Positions 1-5,569 of a stretch of 5,572 bases of DNA are shown piece by piece. Within the stretch, counting starts at the first letter, position 1. The number at the start of each line of letters is the position of its first letter. The position numbers and the translations under genes were made by a program. The notes under the pieces were generated by a model. That model had not been told where the DNA came from and made no database searches. It saw nothing but the letters and a program-made list of their open reading frames with translations. This DNA is from Gemmatimonadaceae bacterium (GTDB lineage: Bacteria; Gemmatimonadota; Gemmatimonadetes; Gemmatimonadales; Gemmatimonadaceae). The stretch lies in NCBI GenBank assembly GCA_013361745.1, contig JABFXM010000067.1, positions 1 through 5,572 of the forward strand, read 5' to 3'.

Positions 1-131
1 CGGAGGACCGCGAGCGGCGCGAGCGACGCCGCGCGTCGCCCGCCTTCATCCTGTCGGTGTCGAGGATCGCCGGTATCGCCGATCATCCGCCTCCGATCGT
101 GTGGACGGCATCGGTGCCGTCGCGCCACTAG
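1..131 (+). CDS. 3' end of an unidentified plus-strand gene (partial)
   Basis: The frame beginning at base 3 is open from the window edge to a TAG at 129-131, giving about 42 residues. The fragment begins with an Arg/Glu-rich stretch (EDRERRERRR), continues through a short hydrophobic run (AFILSVSRIAGIA) and ends ...ASVPSRH. Roughly 36 of its 42 codons end in G or C, clearly more than in the other plus frame open across this stretch or in the open minus-strand frame. That codon bias, plus the clean stop followed by non-coding sequence, is the reason for calling it coding. I recognise no family, and too little is present to assign a function. It would converge on the HIT gene ending at 301. 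It could still be a chance open frame in GC-rich DNA. Confidence 0.42.
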   Translation, partial: EDRERRERRRASPAFILSVSRIAGIADHPPPIVWTASVPSRH

Positions 132-160
132 AGTGCAGCCAGCGTGCCAGTCGCGCCAGA

Positions 161-177
161 GCCCGATCGCATCGGGT
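161..177 (+). terminator. Small hairpin, possible terminator of the upstream plus-strand gene
   Basis: CCCGAT (162-167) and ATCGGG (171-176) pair perfectly around a CGC loop, and a G-T wobble at 161/177 can extend the stem. It starts 30 bases after the putative stop at 129-131. No T-tract follows on either strand, so it is not a classical intrinsic terminator. The short stem could also occur by chance. Confidence 0.25.
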
Positions 178-215
178 GCGTACCGGTGGTGCGACAACCC
201 GCTCTGTAAATGCGA

Positions 216-255
216 CGCCCCGCCGTGCGCGCGGGTAACAGCGCGCGGCGGGGCG
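216..255 (-). terminator. Strong GC-rich hairpin between convergent genes, probable terminator of the HIT gene
   Basis: CGCCCCGCCG (216-225) pairs over all 10 bases with CGGCGGGGCG (246-255). An inner 5-bp stem (CGCGC 228-232 with GCGCG 241-245) stacks on it after a two-base TG bulge, leaving the loop GGGTAACA (233-240). It lies 45 bases downstream of the HIT stop codon. Read on the minus strand, the stem is followed by TCGCATTTAC, which is only a weak T-rich stretch. It may work as an intrinsic-like or bidirectional terminator, but the missing U-tract leaves the mechanism open. Confidence 0.55.
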
Positions 256-300
256 GCGAGCAGCGTCGCCGTGCGGCAGCGACGCCGGGCGCTCGCGTCG

Positions 301-789
301 CTAGGCGGCGACGACGTGGGCGTCGTGCGCGTCGTGCGCCTGGGACTCCGGCGAATCGTGGAGCGCGGCGATGATCCGCGCGGCGCAGGCGTCGAGCTGC
401 ATGCGGTTCGGCATCTCCGACTCCGGGAAGGGCAGCGGGATGTCGAACCGGTCGCCGATCCGCCGCGGGATGAGGTGGACGTGATAGTGGAAGACGTCCT
501 GTCCCGCCGCCTTCCCGCTGTTCACCACCATGTTCATCCCCTGCGCCTTCGTCACCTGACGCACCGCCGGCTCGAGCTTCAGCGCGACCTCGAAGAGATG
601 CAACGCGAGCTCCGGCGGAAGATCCTCGAGCGACTCGAAGTGCCGGCGCGGGACGACGAGCACGTGGCCCGCGTTCACCGGCTGGATGTCCATGAACGCG
701 AGCGCGTCGGAGTCCTCGTAGCAGACGCTGACTTCACCCGCGCCCCCGATGAGGTCGCAGAAGGTGCAATGATGAGTGACCGGGGGCAT
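301..789 (-). CDS. HIT-family nucleotide-binding hydrolase
   Basis: This 162-residue cytosolic protein belongs to the histidine-triad superfamily, whose members hydrolyse nucleoside phosphoramidates or dinucleoside polyphosphates. The signature triad is FHYHVHLIPRR (residues 100-110), with His101, His103 and His105. By homology with Hint proteins the middle His103 is the nucleophile. The N-terminal CTFC (Cys8/Cys11), His50 in the PRRHFESL segment and His101 match the zinc site of the Bacillus-type HIT proteins. Other family features are YEDSDALAFMDIQPVNAGH (nucleotide pocket) and NSGKAAGQ just before the triad. Length and order are normal for the family. The ATG at 789 is preceded by GAGG with a 6-base gap, and no other start fits before the CxxC. 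The C-terminus is an unusual His/Asp-rich tail (AHDAHDAHVVAA). The gene overlaps the doubtful end of the upstream lipoprotein frame, and the two may share a transcript. The substrate cannot be named from sequence. Confidence 0.95.
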   Translation of the reverse strand: MPPVTHHCTFCDLIGGAGEVSVCYEDSDALAFMDIQPVNAGHVLVVPRRHFESLEDLPPELALHLFEVALKLEPAVRQVTKAQGMNMVVNSGKAAGQDVFHYHVHLIPRRIGDRFDIPLPFPESEMPNRMQLDACAARIIAALHDSPESQAHDAHDAHVVAA

Positions 790-2165
790 GAGCAGCCTCG
801 GAGAATGGGAGCCGACGACGACGAGCGACTGCCTCCGTCAAACGCATTCCCGGTGCCACGGTGGCCCGTAGAAATACCGGACATCACGCGTCGTCCCGCG
901 CGCATTGCGCCGAGCGTGACCGTCGGCAGATCGACGGTGACCTGCGCCGAATCGGCGGTCCCCTTCTGCTCCGTCGCGACCACCCATGCGCTGCCGATGG
1001 CCAGCGCGATCAGATGACCGAGCGAATCGACGCTCACCACGCCGACGCCTCCGCGGACGCTCCAGCTGTAATGACCCGGGGTGAGCGACGAGTCGCTCGC
1101 GTACGACCGGGCGACGAGCTGCGCCGAATCACCGATGCCGAGGAGATGGACCGTCTTCGGTGACACGTCGGTGCGCACCACCGCGAGCGCCTGCGACACG
1201 ACGCGCACCCACGCCGTATCGGCCGCGCCCTCCGGGGAGGTCGCGACGACGGCGGTCGTCCCCGGCGCGAGGGCGTGGACCGCGCCGCCGGCTCCTCCCA
1301 CCTGCACCAGCGCCGGATCGACGCTTGCCCACTTCAGGGGCCGCCCCGTGAGCGTGTCGCCGCGCGCACTCGACACCACCACGCCGAAGCGCGCGCTGTC
1401 GCCGACGAGAAGCGCGAGCGTATCCGGCACGACGTGCACCCGTGCGACTCGCGCGGCGATCCGCATGCTGATCGAGTCCGCGACGCCATTGAAGGCGCGG
1501 GCGATGATCCAGACGACACGATCGACGTCGCGCGCGGCGATCCTTCCCGTCGACGGTCCGCTCGAAACGATGGTCGCGCTCGTCGAATCGCTCGTGCTCC
1601 ATCGGATGTAAAGCGGCGAGAGCTCCCTGCGCTGCGCGTCGACGCCGGCCGCCGAGACGGCGAGCGTGTCGACGCCGAGGATCAGGGTGTCGGACACGCT
1701 GAGGATGATCGCGGCGACCGCGCTGTCCGGCGCGACGTACTTCAACGTGTCGTGCACCAGCGTGCTCGCGCCGGGGCTCGCCGTGATCTCGCGCGTGGAC
1801 CGGAAGAGCGTGTCCCCCGCGGTGTCGATCGCGGCGAGTGCGAGCGAGTATCGCCTCGACCGACCCGGGAAGGTGACGTCGAATGCGAGCGTGGCGGTGT
1901 CGTTCACGAACCCCGCTTCCGCCGTGGACGATGGTCCGCCGTCGAGCGGAGCGAGGATCCCGCGGACTTTCCGCAGCGAGATGAAGGTCGACCCCCCGCC
2001 CGCCGCGGCGGGTTGCAGCCGTGGCACGACGGCGAGCGACGCCCGGCTTGGCAGTCCCGGTCCACTAGGGACCCTGTCGCGGCAGCTCGCGACGACCGCG
2101 ATCGCGAGGAGGCCGGCGAGGCGCGCGACTGACGGCAGCCGATCGACTTTTCGACCCATGACCAC
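675..2165 (-). CDS. Lipoprotein with bacterial Ig-like (BIG2-type) repeats; C-terminal end doubtful
   Basis: The frame encodes 496 residues. The N-terminus has a basic start, a hydrophobic stretch (LAGLLAIAVV) and a lipobox VASC with Cys28, so the product is probably exported, cleaved before Cys28 and lipidated. After a linker and a beta-rich N-terminal region come three Ig-like units, at about residues 155-238 (degenerate), 240-325 and 328-412. Each follows the BIG2 pattern: PDTLALLVGDSARF-like opening, W-S-x-D core, G-x-(V/L)-x-A-L, G-(T/S)-A-x-V-x-A and a final D-x-A-x-V-x-V. Such domains usually serve cell-surface adhesion or structure; no enzyme is seen. GTG at 2165 is preferred over ATG at 2159 because GGAGGG at 2174-2179 lies 8 rather than 14 bases away. 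After about residue 420 the codon bias collapses, the sequence becomes Ser/Arg-rich and the frame enters the HIT gene, so the true protein probably ends near 838-930. Confidence 0.75.
   Translation of the reverse strand: MVMGRKVDRLPSVARLAGLLAIAVVASCRDRVPSGPGLPSRASLAVVPRLQPAAAGGGSTFISLRKVRGILAPLDGGPSSTAEAGFVNDTATLAFDVTFPGRSRRYSLALAAIDTAGDTLFRSTREITASPGASTLVHDTLKYVAPDSAVAAIILSVSDTLILGVDTLAVSAAGVDAQRRELSPLYIRWSTSDSTSATIVSSGPSTGRIAARDVDRVVWIIARAFNGVADSISMRIAARVARVHVVPDTLALLVGDSARFGVVVSSARGDTLTGRPLKWASVDPALVQVGGAGGAVHALAPGTTAVVATSPEGAADTAWVRVVSQALAVVRTDVSPKTVHLLGIGDSAQLVARSYASDSSLTPGHYSWSVRGGVGVVSVDSLGHLIALAIGSAWVVATEQKGTADSAQVTVDLPTVTLGAMRAGRRVMSGISTGHRGTGNAFDGGSRSSSSAPILRGCSCPRSLIIAPSATSSGARVKSASATRTPTRSRSWTSSR
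796..799 (-). promoter_or_regulatory. Ribosome binding site of the HIT gene
   Basis: On the minus strand, GAGG (plus-strand CCTC at 796-799) precedes the ATG at 789 with six bases between. This supports the chosen start. Confidence 0.6.
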
Positions 2166-2299
2166 GAGTTGAGCCCTCCAGGAAGCGCTCGAGCGGCCGC
2201 TACCGTTACCGCCGAAGCGATTAAGCCGTCCTCATCCATAGCCGCCGGCGGTCACTTACGACCGACCGCGGTTCCTGACCGGGTCTTCAACCCACTCCA
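2166..2299. promoter_or_regulatory. Divergent intergenic region, presumed promoters for both directions
   Basis: These 134 bases separate the start of the minus-strand lipoprotein gene from the start of the plus-strand porin gene, so promoters for both transcripts should lie here. I could not find a convincing -35/-10 pair on either strand. What is visible is a set of perfect palindromes: CGCTCGAGCG (2186-2195), overlapped by AGCGGCCGCT (2192-2201), then CCGCCGGCGG (2242-2251) and ACCGCGGT (2265-2272). Any could be an operator half or simply a product of high G+C. A small stem GGGT/ACCC (2281-2284 with 2290-2293) lies just before the porin start. Confidence 0.45.
2174..2179 (-). promoter_or_regulatory. 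Ribosome binding site deciding the lipoprotein start
   Basis: GGAGGG on the minus strand (plus-strand CCCTCC) is a near-perfect Shine-Dalgarno sequence. It lies 8 bases before GTG 2165 and 14 before ATG 2159, which favours the GTG start. Confidence 0.65.
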
Positions 2300-3433
2300 A
2301 TGTCCATCTCGCATCGCTTCGCCGCCACCTCGGCGCTCGCGCTGATTGCGTCCGCCGCCATGGTGCGCCCCGCCTCAGCGCAGGGGACCGACAAGCTCTC
2401 CATCCACGGCTACCTCACGCAGGGCTACGCGATCTCCGACAGTGCCTTGATCGAGGGGATCCCGAAAGAGGGCACGACCGACTATCGCCGCGCGGCGCTG
2501 CTGATGCGCTACGCGACGACCGATCACGACAACTTCGTCCTCCAGATCGCGCACCGCCGGCTCGGGAACAGCCCCTCGATGCAGTTCGAGCCGGACGTGA
2601 AGGTCGACTGGGCGTTCTACGAGCACACCTTCGCGAAGGCGAGCACTCGGCTCCGCGTCGGCAAGGCGCCGATTCCGTTCGGCATCTACAACGAGACGCG
2701 CTACGTGGGGACGCAACTTCCCTTCTATCGCGCGCCCTATGCCATGTACCACGAGGGGATCTACACCTCGGAGACGATCGACGGCGTGTCGCTGACGCAG
2801 CCGATCTTCGCGGGAAGCGCGTGGGCGATGGAGGCGAACGGGTATGCGGGCAGCTTCAGCTACCTCGACTTCCTCACGACGCGCGTCAGCCCCACCGCCT
2901 ACGCCTACATCGGACAGCGCGAGCGTGCGTCGAGCACCCTCGGCGGCCAGCTCTGGCTCTCGACGCCGGTCGACGGCCTCCGCTTCGGCGGCGGCGCGAC
3001 GCGCTACACCGTGCAGAACGCCTTCTTCCAGCCGGGCAAGTACAGCTTCGACGGCTGGACGGGCAGCGTCGACGGGAAGTTCGACCGCTTCATCACGCGC
3101 TCGGAGTACCGCCGTCTCATCGCGCACAAGCTGATGGACTACCGCGGCTGGTACACGCAGGGCGGCGTCGCGCTGACGCAGAAGCTCTCGGTGAACGGTC
3201 AGGCGGAGCGCGCGAACTACATCGTCCCCGTGATCCCCGGGCTCACGCCGGGCTACAAGAGCGCGCTGGTGCGCGACGATGCCGCCGGGGTCAGCTACTC
3301 GTTCACGCCGACGCTGATGCTGAAGCTGGAAGGGCACCGGACGAAGGATCACAACGTGGAGTCCGTGCTCGCGCCGACCGCGGCGCCGGTCCAGGGGAAG
3401 TACTTCATCTCCAGCCTCTCCCTGGTCTTCTAG
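2300..3433 (+). CDS. Outer-membrane beta-barrel porin
   Basis: The 377-residue precursor has a Sec signal peptide: basic MSISHR, a hydrophobic core (ALALIASAAMV) and an ASA|Q cleavage site after residue 27. The mature ~350 residues are rich in alternating hydrophobic/polar strands and aromatic residues, starting KLSIHGYLTQGYA. They end in KYFISSLSLVF with a terminal Phe, the usual C-terminal beta-signal of barrel proteins recognised by the BAM machinery. A conserved-looking porin segment is RVGKAPIPFGIYNETR (119-134), followed by PFYRAPYAMY (141-150). Length fits a medium porin; strand number cannot be fixed by eye. The gene heads a compact block with a PBP-like protein and a 5'-nucleotidase, which suggests, but does not prove, passage of phosphate or phosphorylated compounds. 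The ATG at 2300 has no Shine-Dalgarno sequence, but the signal peptide begins right there. It could instead be a general or other anion-selective porin. Confidence 0.85.
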   Translation: MSISHRFAATSALALIASAAMVRPASAQGTDKLSIHGYLTQGYAISDSALIEGIPKEGTTDYRRAALLMRYATTDHDNFVLQIAHRRLGNSPSMQFEPDVKVDWAFYEHTFAKASTRLRVGKAPIPFGIYNETRYVGTQLPFYRAPYAMYHEGIYTSETIDGVSLTQPIFAGSAWAMEANGYAGSFSYLDFLTTRVSPTAYAYIGQRERASSTLGGQLWLSTPVDGLRFGGGATRYTVQNAFFQPGKYSFDGWTGSVDGKFDRFITRSEYRRLIAHKLMDYRGWYTQGGVALTQKLSVNGQAERANYIVPVIPGLTPGYKSALVRDDAAGVSYSFTPTLMLKLEGHRTKDHNVESVLAPTAAPVQGKYFISSLSLVF

Positions 3434-3898
3434 ATGTCGAACCGCTGGGCAGGGCGCCTGCGTCTCGCGATCGTCACGGCACTCGCCGTGGCGGTCGCGG
3501 GCCTCGCGCCGCGAAACGTGGCCGCGCAGAGCGGCGGCTTCATCGTGGTCGTGAACGCGAGCAATCCGACGACCTCGATCTCGAAGACCGATCTCTCGAA
3601 GCTGTTCACCAAGAAGTCCCGGCAGTGGCCGAGTGGGAGCGCGGCATTGCCGGTCGACCTCTCGCTCGGCAATCCCGTCCGTGACGCGTTCACCGAGCGT
3701 GTGCACGGAAAGTCGGCGCGGGCGATCGGCTCGTACTGGCAGCAGCAGATCTTCTCCGGTCGCGACGTTCCACCGCCGGAGCGGAAGAGCGACGAGGAGG
3801 TCCTGGACTACGTGCGGTCCAACGCCGGCGCGGTCGGCTACGTGGCGGCGGGAACGAAGCTCGGCGCCGGGGTGAAGGCGATCGCCATCTCGGAGTGA
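3434..3898 (+). CDS. Minimal PstS-like periplasmic substrate-binding protein
   Basis: The precursor has 154 residues. A signal peptide (basic to Arg10, hydrophobic LAIVTALAVAVAGLA, VAA|Q after residue 31) leaves only ~123 mature residues, against about 300 or more for a true PstS. What remains matches one region of the PBP-like fold: SISKTDLSKLFTKKSRQWPSG (the 'iF.g....W..G' segment), LPVDLSLGNPVRDAF, SYWQQQIFSGRDVPPP (100-115) and a terminal SNAGAVGYVAAG (129-140), the 'npGaiGYV' motif. The RSDGSGT phosphate loop of classical PstS is absent; GNPVRDAF stands in its place, keeping an Arg (83). Small proteins of this kind are known beside porins in other bacteria and are usually annotated as phosphate ABC transporter substrate-binding proteins. 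Ligand binding is not shown. The ATG directly follows the porin TAG, so translational coupling is likely. No Shine-Dalgarno sequence is seen. Confidence 0.82.
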   Translation: MSNRWAGRLRLAIVTALAVAVAGLAPRNVAAQSGGFIVVVNASNPTTSISKTDLSKLFTKKSRQWPSGSAALPVDLSLGNPVRDAFTERVHGKSARAIGSYWQQQIFSGRDVPPPERKSDEEVLDYVRSNAGAVGYVAAGTKLGAGVKAIAISE

Positions 3899-3928
3899 TC
3901 GCGGGCCTCTGCCTTCCTCTCCATCTCC

Positions 3929-5569
3929 ATGACTCGCATGCGGATCTCGATGGCTGGTCTCTCGCGCCTCGCAATCGCGACGGCGTTCCTCGTGCCGCTC
4001 GGCGCGCCCGTGGCCGTCCAGGCGCAACACGCAGCGGCGCAGCGTGTCGAGCGCGTCCGCGTCATCGCCACCGGCGACCTGCATGGATCGCTCGCCCCCT
4101 ACGTGGACGCGCGCGGCTATCGCTCCGGCGGGCTGGCCGGGACAGCCGCGGCGGTGGAGCAGGCGCGCCGCGAGTGCGTCGCGCCCGCGTGCGTCTCGGT
4201 GCTCGTGGACGCGGGCGACATGTTCTCCGGGACCCCGGAATCCGACCTCACGCATGGTCGCGAGACGGTGGATGCCCTCGCGCTGCTGCACTATGACGCG
4301 ATCGCGCCCGGAAACCGCGAGTTCGACTGGGGGCTCGACACGCTCGCGGCTCGCGTGCGTGGGGCGCGCCTTCCCCTGCTCGGCGCGAACGTGCACATGC
4401 AGGACGGGAGCGCGATCGCGTGGCTGCGTGGAGACACGCTGCTCCGTCGCGGTGGATTGGCGATCGGAATCATCGGGGTCGCGAGCCAGCTGACTCCGCA
4501 GGCGACCAATCCCGATTCCGTCTCGAAGCTGGCGTTCGAGGATCCGGCGACGACCGTCGACGCACGCGCCAGGGCGCTGCGTGCGCGTGGGGCGCGCGTG
4601 ATCGTCGTCGTCTCGCACACCGGGGTCCGCTGCGAGGGGAACCTCTACGCCGTGGCGACGGGCGCTCCCGCCGACCGTTGCGCGGGCGAAGCGCTCGGCG
4701 CGATCGGCCGACTGGAGCATCCCGTCGACGCGTTCGTCGGCGGTCACACGCACCAGCGTGCGGTGATCCGTCTCGACAGCACGCTCTTCGTCTCCTCCGC
4801 GGCGAACGGACGGTCGATCACCGTCGTCGACATTCCCGTCGACGCGCGCGGCTACGCCCGTCGCGAGGAAGCGGTGGCGAGCTCCAGGGCCGTGGACGAC
4901 AAGAGCGACGCGCCACATGTGGCCGCGATCGACTCGATCATCGCGCTCGCGACGGCGCGCGCGACCGCGTATCTCGCGCAGCCGGTGGCGACCATCGGCG
5001 AGGCGCTCGAGCGGAAGGGCGGTCAGTACACGCTGGGCAACCTCGTCACCGACGCACAGCGCTGGGCGGGAAAGGCCGATCTCGCGGTGACGAACAACGC
5101 CGGCATCCACGCGTCGCTCGCCGCGGGCGTCGCGACGAACAAGGCGGTCTACGACGTTCAGCCCTTCGGCAACATCCTCTACAAGCTCACCGTGCGCGGT
5201 GACGCGGTACGTGCCTATCTCGAGGCCGTCGTCGGCGCGGATTCGATCACGCGCCACGTGAGCGGCGCGCTGGTCACGTACGATCCGTCACGGCCCGTCG
5301 GCTCGCGGATCACGTCGCTTCGACTCGCGGACGGTCGCGCGCTGAGCGATTCGGCGACGTACACGATCGTGATGAACGACTACGTTCGCCCCATGGTGCT
5401 GGAGCGCGTGCTCGGCGAGGCGGTGCTCGACATGTCGTCGCTTCCGATGAACGATCGCGACGCGTTCATCGCGTACCTGAAGCAGCTGCCGCAGCCGGTG
5501 CGCGAGCGCTCCGAGATCCGGATCCGCGCGGTATCCTCGTCGAGCACGAGCACTGGCACGTCGAGGTAG
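3929..5569 (+). CDS. Periplasmic bifunctional metallophosphatase/5'-nucleotidase (UshA-type)
   Basis: The 546-residue precursor is close to UshA in length. Its signal peptide probably ends VQA|Q (after residue 32). The N-terminal calcineurin-like metallophosphatase domain (about 43-300) shows TGDLHG (Asp50, His52), VDAGDMFSGTPESDL (Asp97), GNREFD (Asn129, Asp133), SHTG (His230) and GGHTH (His273, His275), so all expected metal ligands are present. The C-terminal 5'-nucleotidase domain (about 350-535) has YTLGNLVTDA, TNNAGIHASLAAG and VQPFGNILYKL. The family would remove phosphate from nucleotides or hydrolyse UDP-sugars in the periplasm. Three departures stand out: Arg130 replaces the catalytic His of GNHE, His394 replaces the substrate Arg of GGIR, and NDY (483-485) lacks the usual following GGDGY/F. 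Activity or specificity may differ from UshA. ATGs also occur at 3938 and 3950; the first gives the standard signal peptide, and none has a clear Shine-Dalgarno sequence. It lies 30 bases after the previous gene, probably in the same operon. A Ser/Thr tail (SSSSTSTGTSR) ends the protein. Confidence 0.93.
   Translation: MTRMRISMAGLSRLAIATAFLVPLGAPVAVQAQHAAAQRVERVRVIATGDLHGSLAPYVDARGYRSGGLAGTAAAVEQARRECVAPACVSVLVDAGDMFSGTPESDLTHGRETVDALALLHYDAIAPGNREFDWGLDTLAARVRGARLPLLGANVHMQDGSAIAWLRGDTLLRRGGLAIGIIGVASQLTPQATNPDSVSKLAFEDPATTVDARARALRARGARVIVVVSHTGVRCEGNLYAVATGAPADRCAGEALGAIGRLEHPVDAFVGGHTHQRAVIRLDSTLFVSSAANGRSITVVDIPVDARGYARREEAVASSRAVDDKSDAPHVAAIDSIIALATARATAYLAQPVATIGEALERKGGQYTLGNLVTDAQRWAGKADLAVTNNAGIHASLAAGVATNKAVYDVQPFGNILYKLTVRGDAVRAYLEAVVGADSITRHVSGALVTYDPSRPVGSRITSLRLADGRALSDSATYTIVMNDYVRPMVLERVLGEAVLDMSSLPMNDRDAFIAYLKQLPQPVRERSEIRIRAVSSSSTSTGTSR

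Larger units (their letters stand above)
132..300. other. Convergent intergenic region
   Basis: There is no convincing coding frame in this stretch, which lies between the putative plus-strand gene end at 131 and the HIT gene end at 301. A long plus frame crosses it, but that frame is a shadow of the minus-strand genes with poor codon bias. The region holds two hairpins (161-177 and 216-255) and otherwise nothing I recognise. Confidence 0.5.

Noticed and set aside
1..86. Possible minus-strand gene start (ATG at 86, MIGDTGD...) preceded by GGAGG
   Set aside because: The GGAGG lies only three bases from the ATG and the codon bias is weaker than in the plus frame ending at 131. Too little of it is in the window to support.
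133..1017. Plus-strand open frame of 294 codons across the HIT gene
   Set aside because: It lies opposite the clear HIT gene, is Arg-rich without motifs, and begins in the non-coding hairpin region.
1275..2132. Plus-strand open frame of 285 codons opposite the Ig-like lipoprotein
   Set aside because: The translation is an Arg/Asp-rich shadow. The opposite strand has a lipobox, Ig repeats and a strong ribosome binding site.
2270..2292. Pho-box-like tandem repeat ahead of the porin gene
   Set aside because: The two copies match each other imperfectly, and the match to any known consensus is weak. Not annotated as a site; kept only as a low-interest observation.
2821..3684. Plus-strand open frame of 287 codons overlapping the porin and PBP-like genes out of frame
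   Set aside because: It is an Arg-rich frame shadow with no recognisable features, covering parts of two genes that are supported by signal peptides and motifs.
2375..5257. Minus-strand open frame of 960 codons antisense to the porin, PBP-like and nucleotidase genes
   Set aside because: It spans three well-supported genes on the other strand and both of their junctions. Its product is an Arg/Asp/Val/Glu-rich string with no domain or signal. Long antisense frames like this arise automatically when GC-rich codons on one strand suppress stops on the other.
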